A stretch of DNA of 41,622 nt from CAWUIO01 sp963922455 (lineage in GTDB: Bacteria > Bacteroidota > Bacteroidia > Cytophagales > Microscillaceae), in NCBI GenBank assembly GCA_963922455.1, contig CAWUIO010000058.1:1-41622 (forward strand). The letters are read 5' to 3'. This document shows, piece by piece, positions 7,833-16,601 of this stretch (position 1 is the first letter of the stretch; each line of letters opens with the position of its first letter). The notes beneath the pieces were generated by a model. The model was not told where the DNA came from, searched no databases, and was given only the letters and a program-made list of their open reading frames with translations. The translations under genes were made by a program, and so were the position numbers.

Positions 7833-8211
7833 CTTGTATTTTGCTTGGAATATGCTCCAATTTAAGACTTAATTCCTAGGGCCGAAAAAGGAAAATTATC
7901 CCTTATACTTTTCGAATTGAACTTTATAAAGATCTTAACAATTTCTTGGCGGCTCAAGCCGAATTAATCTAAAAGAAGACGCAATGCACAAAGCTAAAAA
8001 TGCTATATTTACCTAGTAAAAGAGAAAAGAAAACGTGCTTCTTTTTTTTACACATTTATATAAAATAATACGATATCCGGCTATGATAGTATTTTTATAA
8101 AGCAGCCCATAGAAATACTTTAAAAATGTTTCTCCAATCCAGCCAATAGAATTATAATTCTCCGATTAAGGCATTGCTTTTGATCTCTATGTAGAGGTTA
8201 AACTAATTTAC
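7833..8211. other. A+T-rich intergenic region between divergent genes
   Basis: About 380 bp hold the promoters of the TPR/pdxH pair (minus) and the PHP phosphatase gene (plus). No reading frame or repeat copy is recognised. Short A+T-rich stretches such as TGCTATATTTACC near 8001 are weak promoter candidates but do not match the Bacteroidota TTG-N19-TAnnTTTG pattern well. Confidence 0.5.
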
Positions 8212-9078
8212 ATGTACTGGACAAACTACCATAGCCATTGTGAGTACTGTGATGGTACAGACAAAATGGAGGCCTACATCCACGAAGCGATTAGCCAAAA
8301 GCTAAAAGTCTATGGGTTCTCCAGTCACGCGCCTCTTACCTTCCCGGTAAAGTGGTGTATGCGCTATGATAAAGTTTCTCAGTATTTGGAAGAAGCTGCC
8401 TACCTCAAACAAAAATTTAGCGACTTAATTCAGATTTACGTGGGTATGGAGGTAGACTTCATCCCTGGGGTAACCGGACCTACCAGTAATTTCATCAAAA
8501 GCCTTCGCATGGATTATGTAGTAGGCTCCATCCATTTTTCGGATGAATTGATGCACGGAAAGCATTGGGAAATGGTAGGAAAAACCTCCGTTTTTAAAGA
8601 AGGGATCAAAGAAGTCTACCACGATAATATCAAAAAAGCCGTAAAACGCTATTATGAATTGGTCCGGGAGATGCTGGACAAACAGTGCCCCGAAATTGTT
8701 GGCCACGTAGATAAAATCAAGATCCACAACCGTAAAAAAGAGTTCTTTTCTGAATCGGATGCTTGGTACCAGAAAGAAGTTATCAAAACCCTTGAAAGTA
8801 TTGCCCAATCGGGTAGTATCTTGGAAGTTAATACCCTCAATACCCGCCGAAAAAAATCATTTGAGATCTTCCCCAGCCCCTGGATTTTGAAGGAAGCCAT
8901 CCGTTTGAAAATCCCCATTATGCTCAACTCAGATTGTCACGAACCCAGCGAAATCACCCTAGGCTTCAAGGAAACCGCGGGTATTTTAGAAGATATAGGC
9001 TACAAAGAAGTAAAAATACTCCTGGATGGGGAATGGCAGTCCCGTCCTTTCAGTAAAAAAGGGATTAAGATTGACTAA
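8212..9078 (+). CDS. PHP-domain phosphatase, histidinol-phosphatase (HisJ/HisK) type
   Basis: 288 residues, cytoplasmic. The metal-binding motifs of the PHP superfamily are all visible: YHSHCEYCDG (6-15), FSSHAPL (36-42), GMEVDFIPG (about 79-87), GSIHFSDE (about 104-111), EIVGHVDKIK and MLNSDCHEPSE near the C terminus. The best family match is histidinol-phosphatase, which dephosphorylates L-histidinol phosphate in histidine synthesis. No other his genes are near, so another small phosphoester is possible. The stop TAA (9076-9078) lies inside the left terminus of the repeat at 9075-9255. Confidence 0.85.
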   Translation: MYWTNYHSHCEYCDGTDKMEAYIHEAISQKLKVYGFSSHAPLTFPVKWCMRYDKVSQYLEEAAYLKQKFSDLIQIYVGMEVDFIPGVTGPTSNFIKSLRMDYVVGSIHFSDELMHGKHWEMVGKTSVFKEGIKEVYHDNIKKAVKRYYELVREMLDKQCPEIVGHVDKIKIHNRKKEFFSESDAWYQKEVIKTLESIAQSGSILEVNTLNTRRKKSFEIFPSPWILKEAIRLKIPIMLNSDCHEPSEITLGFKETAGILEDIGYKEVKILLDGEWQSRPFSKKGIKID

Positions 9079-9255
9079 GAAACTGTTTAAATTTAATTAT
9101 ATGGGCTGCAAAGGGCCATTTTAAAATGGAAAACGGGAACCTGATTTCATCAAATTTATCGCCCATAGCGCTGCTATGCGCTCCCAATTTGATTTCATCA
9201 GAACCCAAAACTGACCCTTTTCGCCGACAAAAACTAAACTTAAATAGTTTCTAAG
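9075..9255 (+). repeat. Dispersed palindromic repeat, family 2, complete copy
   Basis: A 181-bp element with inverted termini: CTAAGAAACTGTTTAAATTT at the left and AAACTTAAATAGTTTCTAAG at the right, an imperfect inverted repeat of about 20 bp. Most of the interior is also roughly self-complementary: TGATTTCATCAAATTT pairs partly with CAATTTGATTTCATCA, and the centre has CATAGC-GCT-GCTATG. The left half matches bases 1-82 of the window. It fills the space between two convergent genes and could act as a two-way terminator. It encodes nothing, so it resembles a MITE or large REP element. Confidence 0.8.
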
Positions 9256-9949
9256 CATCCTGCTCAATAAGTAGAGTAGCCATCCGGTACATATCAGGCG
9301 CTTCCATATCGGCCATGGGCGCCAAACGATAGGGCACCAGCCCTCCCCTTCTCAGCAAAGCACCCTTCCACCCACAAGAACAAGCGCCGGCAATATCCCA
9401 GGCGTGCGCAGCAATCATCCGGATATCCTCGTAGGCAAATTGCTGGGATATGCGGTAAGCTGCCGACTTATACACCCGGGGGTGAGGTTTGAATACCCCA
9501 AGCTTTTCTACACTCATCTTATCTTCAAAAAAATGGCCTAAACCCGAAAAGCGCATTTGATCTTCCACTACCGAGTCAGAAGAATTAGTTAAGGCAAACA
9601 GCACAAAACCAGCTTTTTTTAACTTTTCTAAAGCCTCAGGCACCTCCGGATGGGGTGGCAGGGTCCGCAGTAAATTGGCGAGTTGCATTTTGCGCTCCTC
9701 ACTAATCTCCCGGCCAAAAGACTGAGCCGTCATTTCTAAGACAGAATAAGCAATCTCGTCAAAATTGTGATAATTCCCACTTATGGTAGCCACCATCGAG
9801 TATTGTAAAAGACTAGCAAACCACCTTTTGAGAGCCGATGAATCGCCAAAAGACTCTTCAAAAGCCGGGAGTAATACTTTTAGGTCCAAAAGGGTTTCAT
9901 TCACGTCAAATACAAGTGCCGTCTGTTTGGTATTGGGTCCCCAAGCCAT
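9251..9949 (-). CDS. HAD-superfamily hydrolase, haloacid dehalogenase type II-like
   Basis: 232 residues. HAD motif I is LVFDVNETLLDL with nucleophile Asp15; motif II is FALTNSSDS; motif III has the Lys of GVFKPHPRVYK; motif IV is IAAHAWDIAGACSCGW with the acidic Asp. The order and the cap insertion between motifs I and II match (S)-2-haloacid dehalogenase type II proteins. In characterised dehalogenases the motif IV region has Ser and Asn where this protein has Ala and His, so true dehalogenase activity is uncertain. The gene is monocistronic and its stop codon TAG is part of the right terminus of the 181-bp repeat. Confidence 0.82.
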   Translation of the reverse strand: MAWGPNTKQTALVFDVNETLLDLKVLLPAFEESFGDSSALKRWFASLLQYSMVATISGNYHNFDEIAYSVLEMTAQSFGREISEERKMQLANLLRTLPPHPEVPEALEKLKKAGFVLFALTNSSDSVVEDQMRFSGLGHFFEDKMSVEKLGVFKPHPRVYKSAAYRISQQFAYEDIRMIAAHAWDIAGACSCGWKGALLRRGGLVPYRLAPMADMEAPDMYRMATLLIEQDA

Positions 9950-10183
9950 AATAAAGTCTTTTTTGATGGATGGAAAGTGAAGACTAAGAACCTAAAATTA
10001 CAACATTATGCTTGCATTTATGGAAGCTTGTCCTACTATTCTTACCAAGTAAGATAAAGCATATTTTTTTGTTTTTTTAGATATGACAATCGGCGGAACA
10101 TCCCGAGCTGTCCATCCGTTTCGGGCAGTAAACATGGAGAAGGATATGGGCTAATAGCTCAAAAAGCAAAGAGCGAATACCTT
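9950..10183. other. Upstream region of the HAD gene
   Basis: Non-coding, with T-rich runs at about 10066-10080. Together with repeat copy D and a 40-bp stretch it makes a gap of about 400 bp before the hypF stop. No other feature is recognised. Confidence 0.4.
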
Positions 10184-10312
10184 GGGGCTGCCCCCGGTGG
10201 TACGTTTTGCCAGTTTAAAGGAAAAATTGCGGCCGGGGTCGGGCTTTCGCTACTCGCTGCCTCTCCCCGCCAGGCCTACACGAGCTCAAACAGGCCGCTC
10301 TATCCCTCAGCC
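10184..10312 (-). repeat. Dispersed repeat family 1, copy D
   Basis: Minus-orientation copy, close to copy B: TGGGGCTGCCCCCGG, GGCCGGGGTCGGGCTTTCGC, TACTCGCTGCCTCTCCCCGC, CGAGCTCAAACAGGCCGCTC and TATCCCTCAGCC. It ends 40 bp from the hypF stop codon. The sequence between the outer stem arms (GGTACGTTTTGCCAGTTTAA region) differs from copy B, while the stem-forming bases are kept. Confidence 0.85.
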
Positions 10313-10352
10313 AATCCTTTACTTTATGATTTATGGGCTAGTTTGCTCAGGT

Positions 10353-12647
10353 TTATCCCTCCTGAATCATCGTGTAATGTAATTGCCCAAAAGCAATATT
10401 TTCATCATTAGGAGAAAGTTTTTCGTGAAAATATAGCTGATAATGGTTCCCTAAATGCTCTGTCAAAAGGTCGGCTAGGAGAGCATTTTGAAATACTCCC
10501 CCACTACACGCTATGTGCTTGATCTGGTACTCGTCGGCTATCATGTGAACCAGCTTGACTAAGCTTACTAAAAATCGGGCCGCCAGATAATCCGGATTAG
10601 CTCCTTCTTGCTTTTCCAATAAAAGTTCGCGCAACATACCCTGTAAGTCGATACTCCCATCGGGTTCCAAACTCAAAGTAAAGCCCTTATCCATAGCGTA
10701 CATCCCGGCTTTATTATAAAAACGGGTAGCCAAGGCCTCCAGGAGCAAGGCGGCTTGTCCTTCAAAGGTAACTTCGTCAATACCGAGTAAAAGACAAGCC
10801 ATGGCATCGAATACCCGCCCCATACTGGAGGTATGGATATTATCCGGACGCCTTAGTAATTTTTGATAATAATCCCATTCCCGGCTTTCAAACCGGGCCT
10901 GAATGAGTGGGCTTAGCTCCGGAATTTTATGCCCCAAAGACAAAGCCGATAGACGAGGAAAACGCGCCATGCGCTCACCTCCCAAGTAGTCAAAATAGGC
11001 TATATGGGCTATCCTGGTAAAGACCCCTTGCTCATACAGAAAAAATTCACCACCCCATATCGCTCCATCGTCTCCTAAACCTGTACTATCCCAGATTACT
11101 CCTAAAACCGGTTCTGGGTGGCTGATTAGTTGTCTTTCTCCTAAAATGGCCGCAAAATGAGCCAAATGATGAGGTACCGTTTTGAGCTTTATATGCTTCT
11201 CTACCGCTAACTTTTTTCCAAATTTATGACTAAAATAATCTGGATGACTATCTACCAAGATTTCCTTGGGCGCTTGAGGGACTAGATTAAGGATATGATC
11301 CAAGGCTTGCTTAAAATATCCTTGAGATGCTAAACTCGTGTGATTGCCAAGATACTGAGAGACCATCCAAGTCCCTCTTTGGTTCAGGGCCAACGTACTT
11401 TTAAGTTGAGCCCCAAGTGCCAATCGTGGTTTTGCCTGGGAGGGTGGTGGAGGTATATCTACACTTGGAGCCAAACCACGAGAGCGTCTTATCAGGATTT
11501 TATGGTGATGAAAGGGGCTAAAGCGTATGACAGAGTCATCCTGGGGGGTTAGAATTTCCCGATTGTGGCATACTATATAGTCGGCAAAACGATTGAGCTC
11601 CCTTAAGGCTTCTCGATCTTGAAACATGATGGGAGCTCCTCCAATATTGCCACTGGTCGCCACCATGGGGTGTCCAAACCCTCGGGCAATCAAGTGCAAG
11701 AGCGGATCATAGGGCAACATCACCCCTAGCTGTAAAAGTCCAGGTGCGATTTTATTAAGGGCCAGCTCATCTTCAGCTTCTGGGCGAGTACTGAGTAAAC
11801 AAATAGGGGCTATTGGACCACTTACTAGTTCCCAAGCTTCCTCGGAGCAGAAAACCGAACGTTTTAGTGATTTTTCACTGGGAAACATGAGGGCAAAGGG
11901 CTTGTCCGGGCGATTTTTTCGGTTTCGCAATCGGGCAATACCGCTCGGGTTTCGGGCATCTGCCAGCAACATGTACCCCCCTATTCCTTTAACGGCAATA
12001 ATATCCCCTAAAAATAAAGCTTGAACTGCTTCTTGAATCACTTCAAGCGGTCTTTGGGTAATTAAGGTTTGGCTGTCATCGTAGAGAGAAAGCTCGATAG
12101 GACAATGAGGACACGCGTTATTTTGAGCGTGGAAACGGCGCTTGGTAGGATTGAGATATTCTTCAGCACATGCTTCACACTTGGTAAAATCTCCCATAGT
12201 AGTATTTTCCCTATCATAAGGCAATCTCCTGAGAATAGAGTAACGGGGCCCGCAGTCGGAACAGGCGATAAAGGGATAAGCCATACGTCGGTTTCCTATC
12301 TGATTCATTTCGGATAAGCAATTCGGGCAAGTAGCAAAATCAGGGGTAATAATAGGAAAGCTTTGATCGTCGGATTGGCTACTCAGGATATGAAACCCCT
12401 GAAAAGGCTCGTAAGGTATTTCTTCTACAAAAATGTTTTGAATTTTAGCCCGGAGTGGGCTATTAGCAAGGAGCAAGGCTTTAAACTTAGAAAACAAAGA
12501 GTCATCCGGGCTGATTTGAATATGTACCCCACCCCCTTTATAAATCACCCAACCCGATATTCCTAAGTCTCGTGCTAAGCGAAATACAAAGGGACGAAAG
12601 CCTACCCCTTGCACTTGTCCTTCTATTTGTAAGCTATAGCTTTTCAT
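10353..12647 (-). CDS. hypF: Carbamoyltransferase HypF ([NiFe]-hydrogenase maturation)
   Basis: 764 residues, the usual length. HypF uses carbamoyl phosphate and ATP to carbamoylate HypE for the cyanide ligands of the [NiFe] centre. Domains in order: acylphosphatase (1-90; QVQGVGFRPFVFRLARDLG), two zinc fingers (Cys pairs at 107/110, 129/132, 157/160, 179/182), YrdC-like domain (about 200-385; KGIGGYML, RNRKNRPDKPFALM, ATSGNIG) and the Kae1-like domain (TVPHHLAHFAA, WDSTGLGDDGAIWGGE, ACSGGVFQNA). All key motifs are intact. No hydrogenase structural genes or other hyp genes are in the window, which makes it an orphan locus here. Repeat copy D lies just downstream. Confidence 0.95.
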   Translation of the reverse strand: MKSYSLQIEGQVQGVGFRPFVFRLARDLGISGWVIYKGGGVHIQISPDDSLFSKFKALLLANSPLRAKIQNIFVEEIPYEPFQGFHILSSQSDDQSFPIITPDFATCPNCLSEMNQIGNRRMAYPFIACSDCGPRYSILRRLPYDRENTTMGDFTKCEACAEEYLNPTKRRFHAQNNACPHCPIELSLYDDSQTLITQRPLEVIQEAVQALFLGDIIAVKGIGGYMLLADARNPSGIARLRNRKNRPDKPFALMFPSEKSLKRSVFCSEEAWELVSGPIAPICLLSTRPEAEDELALNKIAPGLLQLGVMLPYDPLLHLIARGFGHPMVATSGNIGGAPIMFQDREALRELNRFADYIVCHNREILTPQDDSVIRFSPFHHHKILIRRSRGLAPSVDIPPPPSQAKPRLALGAQLKSTLALNQRGTWMVSQYLGNHTSLASQGYFKQALDHILNLVPQAPKEILVDSHPDYFSHKFGKKLAVEKHIKLKTVPHHLAHFAAILGERQLISHPEPVLGVIWDSTGLGDDGAIWGGEFFLYEQGVFTRIAHIAYFDYLGGERMARFPRLSALSLGHKIPELSPLIQARFESREWDYYQKLLRRPDNIHTSSMGRVFDAMACLLLGIDEVTFEGQAALLLEALATRFYNKAGMYAMDKGFTLSLEPDGSIDLQGMLRELLLEKQEGANPDYLAARFLVSLVKLVHMIADEYQIKHIACSGGVFQNALLADLLTEHLGNHYQLYFHEKLSPNDENIAFGQLHYTMIQEG

Positions 12648-13308
12648 ATAGGATCGTACCGAAATAATGTAACCCGTTTTTAATATACTTCTCCTCTTAG
12701 CCCATGCAAATTGGGCCTTTCAAATGATTGGGCTGTTATTTGAAATACAATTTGCATCTCACTCGGTGTTGGGGTCGCCTACTAGGTTTTTCCTTAAATA
12801 GAGGAATTAGAGATTAAAGTACTTGGGATAACATAGTTTATTACCCCAAAAAGAAACAAAACCCCTAATAAAATTGGTAGTTAAAATTAGGGATTTTGTC
12901 TGAGTTATTAGGTACATTATACAATCCTTTCTAGATAATTAAGGGGAGGACCGTATTCATAAGGTTTTTGATTGTAGCTTTCGTAGACTTATTAACTTCT
13001 TAAAAGCTTATATCATCAAAAATATGCAATTATTCCTAGGAATTGAATATTTTAAGCAAATAAGTCTGTAATAATTTTCAATAATCAATACTTTGCCAAA
13101 AAGCTAAGCGTATCGTGGCCCAGAAAAGCCACCCATAGAATAGAAGCTTTATCTTCTGATACACGCTGATTTTTATGCTACGCTGGCTTTTTTAAATTGG
13201 CAGCATGCCCTTTAAAAACATTTTATTTGCTGGCTCAGGGATAAAGCAATACATCCCTAGGGGACAAACTCAGCCCAAGCCCACCATTGACCCGCATCTT
13301 GATACGAT
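12648..13308. other. Long A+T-rich intergenic region between hypF and the DUF819 gene
   Basis: About 660 bp between divergent genes, with no supported reading frame. It holds the hairpin at 12704-12757. A short stretch at about 13231-13247 (TGGCTCAGGGATAAAGC) looks like the left end of repeat family 1 without the rest. Promoters for both flanking genes must lie here, but I cannot place them with confidence. Confidence 0.5.
12704..12757. repeat. Long imperfect hairpin upstream of hypF
   Basis: A perfect 10-bp inverted repeat, ATGCAAATTG / CAATTTGCAT, encloses a second one, TTTCAAAT / ATTTGAAA, around a short loop (GATTGGGCTGTT region). It lies 57-110 bp before the hypF start. It could be a regulatory site, a leader structure or a repeat remnant. 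Confidence 0.65.
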
Positions 13309-14424
13309 ATGATTTTTCAGGAAATCCTACAAATATTTCTTTTATTGGGCAGCCCTTGGCTCATCTTGTACCTATGTCAAAAGTGGAAGTGGCTCCATCA
13401 TATCGGAGCCGTGACCCTGTGTTATGCTCTAGGTATTTTAGTGGCCAACCTGCCGGGTATCCCCCTCCTACCCGAGGCTTCGGAGCTTCTGATAACGATC
13501 ACAGTGCCTTTGTTTTTGAGCCTTTTGCTTTTTAACTCAGACCTTCGTAGTTGGAAAAACTTAGGGTTGGGCGCGGGCTTATCCTTTTTATTGATGGTAG
13601 TTTCGGTCATGATAAGTGCTAGCCTGGCCGCTCATTATTTTGATGGGAAAGTCCCCGAGGTGGGCAAATTAGCCGGCATGCTGGTAGGGGTTTACACCGG
13701 AGGAACGCCCAACCTATCGGCGGTTGGCATTGCGCTAGATGTGCCTAAGGAGGTGTTTATCATCTTGAATGCTACCGACTTGGCTTTTGGCGGACTTTGG
13801 CTATTGGCTTTGATGAGTTTTATGAAACCCTTGGCCCGAAAATTTCTTCCCCCAAGCCCCGGACAAGATCAAAACTTAAGCAACTCAAGCCTGGACACCT
13901 CTTTTGCTTGGCAAGGAGGCTTGATTGCCCTGGCTTTGTCTGTTGGGGTTTTGGCATTGAGTGTAGGGCTTTCTTTTTTGATTCAAGGAAAGATATCGGA
14001 GGTAATTATATTATTAAGTGTGAGCACTCTGGGGATAATCTTTTCTGAGATACCCAGGGTAGGGCATCTCCAGGGAAGCTACGCCCTAGGCAATTACCTA
14101 CTCCTGGTATTTTGCGTATCCGTTGGGAGCCTGGCCCGTATGGACAAAGTATTGGCTACCGACCCCAACTTCATTGCTATGGTGGCTTTTGTTATGTTTG
14201 GCGCGATTGCCCTTCATTTGCTTCTAGCCCGCCTCACCCGAGTAGATGCCGACACTTGGATAATCACGTCTACTGCTGGCATTTACGGCCCAGCCTTCAT
14301 CCCCCCCATTGCCCGGAGTTTGGGCAACCTAAGCATGATTCCTATTGGGGTAATTGCCGCTCTTTTGGGATTTAGCGTGGCCAATTATCTAGGAATCTTA
14401 TTGGCTTATTGGCTCAATTCCTAA
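13309..14424 (+). CDS. DUF819-family integral membrane protein
   Basis: 371 residues with about ten membrane segments. The pattern matches DUF819 (YjcL-like): GMLVGVYTGGTPNLSAVGIAL (about 123-143) with the conserved TGG-x-PN, then FIILNATDLAFGG. A central hydrophilic loop (KFLPPSPGQDQNLSN) separates the two halves. The C-terminal half has TSTAGIYGPAFIPPIA. A carrier role is likely but no substrate is known. It stands alone, and its stop TAA overlaps the stop of the Gre-like gene on the other strand. Confidence 0.85.
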   Translation: MIFQEILQIFLLLGSPWLILYLCQKWKWLHHIGAVTLCYALGILVANLPGIPLLPEASELLITITVPLFLSLLLFNSDLRSWKNLGLGAGLSFLLMVVSVMISASLAAHYFDGKVPEVGKLAGMLVGVYTGGTPNLSAVGIALDVPKEVFIILNATDLAFGGLWLLALMSFMKPLARKFLPPSPGQDQNLSNSSLDTSFAWQGGLIALALSVGVLALSVGLSFLIQGKISEVIILLSVSTLGIIFSEIPRVGHLQGSYALGNYLLLVFCVSVGSLARMDKVLATDPNFIAMVAFVMFGAIALHLLLARLTRVDADTWIITSTAGIYGPAFIPPIARSLGNLSMIPIGVIAALLGFSVANYLGILLAYWLNS

Positions 14425-14873
14425 GCAACTTCAAGTATTTTATAGCTGGTTTGATTCATTTGTACCAGGTCACCGGCTTGCTTTTGAAAAAATTGCTTTG
14501 CCAGGGGGGCCAAGGGTGAAATACAGAAATACTCTTGCTCGCCCAGCTTTACCTTACCCATACTCACGGATACAAAAAAGCAAGCCCGATCGGTTATGAT
14601 CAAGGCCCCACTTTGCCCTTGTTCGTATGCCTTTTGCCAAGGTACACGATCCAGGGCCTGGGTAAGCTCCTGGTTTTGAAGCATCTGACGACGGGCTTTA
14701 TCTTCTTCTATCTGCACCATAGCCCGGCCCGTTTCATATTTATCTCCGGCGGTACTTTTGGTTTCTTGATTCCGTGATTCGGAGAGGGCATCTAGCCTTT
14801 GCTGTATTTCGGCTTCTTGGGAGGCCAAGTTTAGGCGACAAAAATCAATCAACTGGGCTTTTATGGTCTGCAT
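14421..14873 (-). CDS. GreA/GreB-like transcription factor (Bacteroidota short form)
   Basis: 150 residues. The N-terminal half is helical and probably a coiled coil (AEIQQRLDALSESRN; MVQIEEDKARRQMLQNQELT) with TAGDKYETGRAM at the turn, as in GreA/GreB, whose acidic tip enters the RNA polymerase channel. The C-terminal half is a small beta domain (GALIITDRACFFVSVSMG, ISPLAPLAKQFF) like the FKBP-like Gre C terminus. Automatic pipelines sometimes mislabel this type as 3-oxoacyl-ACP synthase; no ketosynthase motif is present. It follows ywbE by 16 bp, probably in one transcript. Whether it rescues stalled polymerase is not known. Confidence 0.72.
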   Translation of the reverse strand: MQTIKAQLIDFCRLNLASQEAEIQQRLDALSESRNQETKSTAGDKYETGRAMVQIEEDKARRQMLQNQELTQALDRVPWQKAYEQGQSGALIITDRACFFVSVSMGKVKLGEQEYFCISPLAPLAKQFFQKQAGDLVQMNQTSYKILEVA

Positions 14874-14889
14874 ATCCTTTTTGTACGTA

Positions 14890-15087
14890 TTAGCCTATAA
14901 TGTGCTTGACCCGGCCTACTTCTCCGGTCTCGAGCATCACTTTGATCCCGTGGGGGTGTTGGGGAGATTTGGTGAGGATTCTTTGCACAAACCCTCGGGT
15001 GAGCTCCCCCGTTCTTTGATCGGCTTTCTGGACGATGTCCACCTCTTGCCCTATTTTAATCTTTGATCTTTGCGTTCCTTCGGCCAT
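14890..15087 (-). CDS. ywbE: YwbE-family small protein (DUF2196)
   Basis: 65 residues covering the whole YwbE family: KIGQEVDIVQKADQRTGEL, TRGFVQRILTKSPQHPHGIK, VMLETGEVGRVKHI. The family is a small beta-rich cytoplasmic protein of unknown function, widespread in bacteria. It lies 16 bp upstream of the Gre-like gene and 86 bp after the lipoprotein hydrolase gene, all on the minus strand. Confidence 0.9.
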   Translation of the reverse strand: MAEGTQRSKIKIGQEVDIVQKADQRTGELTRGFVQRILTKSPQHPHGIKVMLETGEVGRVKHIIG

Positions 15088-15173
15088 ATTTAGAGGTATT
15101 TCTGGTAATTGGGGTACAAATATGCGGTTTTTTTAGCAAAGCTCCTTTGGCTCACCTGGTTCATTTCCTGATC

Positions 15174-16391
15174 TTACTGAAACTGAAAGAAAAACTCCAA
15201 AGCGCTCTCGATGTATGGCTCCAATGCCGTATCGTGCGTCCCCCCAGGTATAAAAACTAACTCAACTGTAGGAGCTCCCCGTGCCGTCATGGCATCAAAA
15301 GCGTCCTGACTATTAAAAGGAAGGACAAAATTATCGGCATCCCCATGGATAAGGCGAACCGCAGCCTGGGGTCGCCAGTCAAAAATATCATTGTCGGCAA
15401 AGGCATTGATCAAGGCCACATCGCTTCGATTTGTGATGGATTGCAATAATGTATCCGTAAAGAGCAGTTGCGGGTTGTTTTCTACGGAGGTTCTAAACCC
15501 CGTGGCCTCTACGGCACTGGCATAGGGTTCATTAAGATAATAAGACCAAGGACGGTTTATATCATACACGCGATTGTAGGTGTCTAAGACCTGCAAGTAG
15601 GCATTAATAAACGTCAATGGGCGATTGGCTGCCGTAATCGTATCGGCAAAGGCCGTTTTGTGATAAGCCCCCGCCCCTGGGGCGCTGGCAATCACCGTAA
15701 ACTCGTTAGCATTGTTCTCTTCAATACGTTTATGCAAGGCCATACTGGCATAGCCCCCTTCTGAATAGCCAAATAAGTACAAACTATCTTGTAGGTTGAG
15801 GGACAATTGCCCCACAAATTCCCGGGTAGCTCTCAGCATATCGAGGCAGGTAAGGGATAAGCTCGGAGCGTGTTCGTAGGGATGTATTTCGGAAGCCGAG
15901 GCACCAAACCCTATATAATCGGGCACGGCAGCTACAAAAACACTGTTAGAGGCAATCAGAGTAGCAAAAACCGTAGCCTCTAGGGAGCCATCAAAGGCCG
16001 AAGGTGCATCTTCTTGATCAAAAATGGTCCCGTGCTGTACACTGACCAACTTTAAATTCAAACCCTCTACATTTTGGGGCAAGGCCACTAGTCCCGAGGC
16101 CCTAATAGTTTCTCCTGTGGTATTGAGTGTTTCGTATTCTAAGCGGTACACCTGAATATCCCGCTGGGCCAGGACTTGAACTATCAGGGGGTCCAAGCTA
16201 ATGCCCGGACGGGTATTGACAAAATCCCGTAGCTCCGTCACATTAAATTCCTGGACTAATTCAGCTTCCTTGAATACAGTTCCTTCGCTCAAGGCCTCTG
16301 GCTCATCATCTGAGCTACAAGATCCTAGCCAGAAAGGTATTGTCAATAAGAAAAAACAAAAGTACTTATTTAAGACTTTAGAGATGTCCAT
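15174..16391 (-). CDS. Secretory-lipase-like alpha/beta hydrolase, predicted surface lipoprotein
   Basis: 405 residues. The lipobox WLGSC (Cys25) is followed by SSDDEPE, an acidic stretch that resembles the surface-export signal of Bacteroidota lipoproteins, so a cell-surface location is inferred. The body has the alpha/beta hydrolase order: an oxyanion-region VQHGTIF (118-124), nucleophile elbow GYSEGG (Ser210), an acidic residue in LIHGDADNFVLP (Asp351 or Asp353) and His386 in GGTHDTALEP. It resembles secretory lipase or prolyl-peptidase-like hydrolases acting on small esters or lipids; the true substrate is unknown. It is divergent from the tetR gene with a 210-bp shared upstream region. 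Confidence 0.8.
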   Translation of the reverse strand: MDISKVLNKYFCFFLLTIPFWLGSCSSDDEPEALSEGTVFKEAELVQEFNVTELRDFVNTRPGISLDPLIVQVLAQRDIQVYRLEYETLNTTGETIRASGLVALPQNVEGLNLKLVSVQHGTIFDQEDAPSAFDGSLEATVFATLIASNSVFVAAVPDYIGFGASASEIHPYEHAPSLSLTCLDMLRATREFVGQLSLNLQDSLYLFGYSEGGYASMALHKRIEENNANEFTVIASAPGAGAYHKTAFADTITAANRPLTFINAYLQVLDTYNRVYDINRPWSYYLNEPYASAVEATGFRTSVENNPQLLFTDTLLQSITNRSDVALINAFADNDIFDWRPQAAVRLIHGDADNFVLPFNSQDAFDAMTARGAPTVELVFIPGGTHDTALEPYIESALEFFFQFQ

Positions 16392-16583
16392 GGCAAATAT
16401 TAATAATTAATGAACTTTAAAAATAAGATTTATCACGTAATCTGTTTAATATAGCAGAATTCTTAACAAAAGAAGCGAGCTCTGGACTTGAAATACAAGG
16501 AGAGGTATGGACACATTTGATTTCTTTCATATTTTAACTTTTAAACAAATACTTTTTAAAATTAGTATAACATTAAACAAAAA

Positions 16584-16596
16584 TGACCACAAGTCA
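16584..16596. promoter_or_regulatory. Candidate TetR operator 1
   Basis: TGACCACAAGTCA, of the form TGAC-N5-GTCA, in the context TAAACAAAA-a-TGAC. It ends 5 bp before the tetR start codon, so a bound protein would block tetR initiation (autorepression). It has the same spacing as the sites at 17233 and 17355. Confidence 0.7.
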
Positions 16597-16601
16597 ATTA
16601 C

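Noticed and set aside
13231..13265. A further copy of repeat family 1 before the DUF819 gene
   Set aside because: Only about 17 bp (TGGCTCAGGGATAAAGC) resemble the left end, and the middle and right landmarks are absent. Too little to call.
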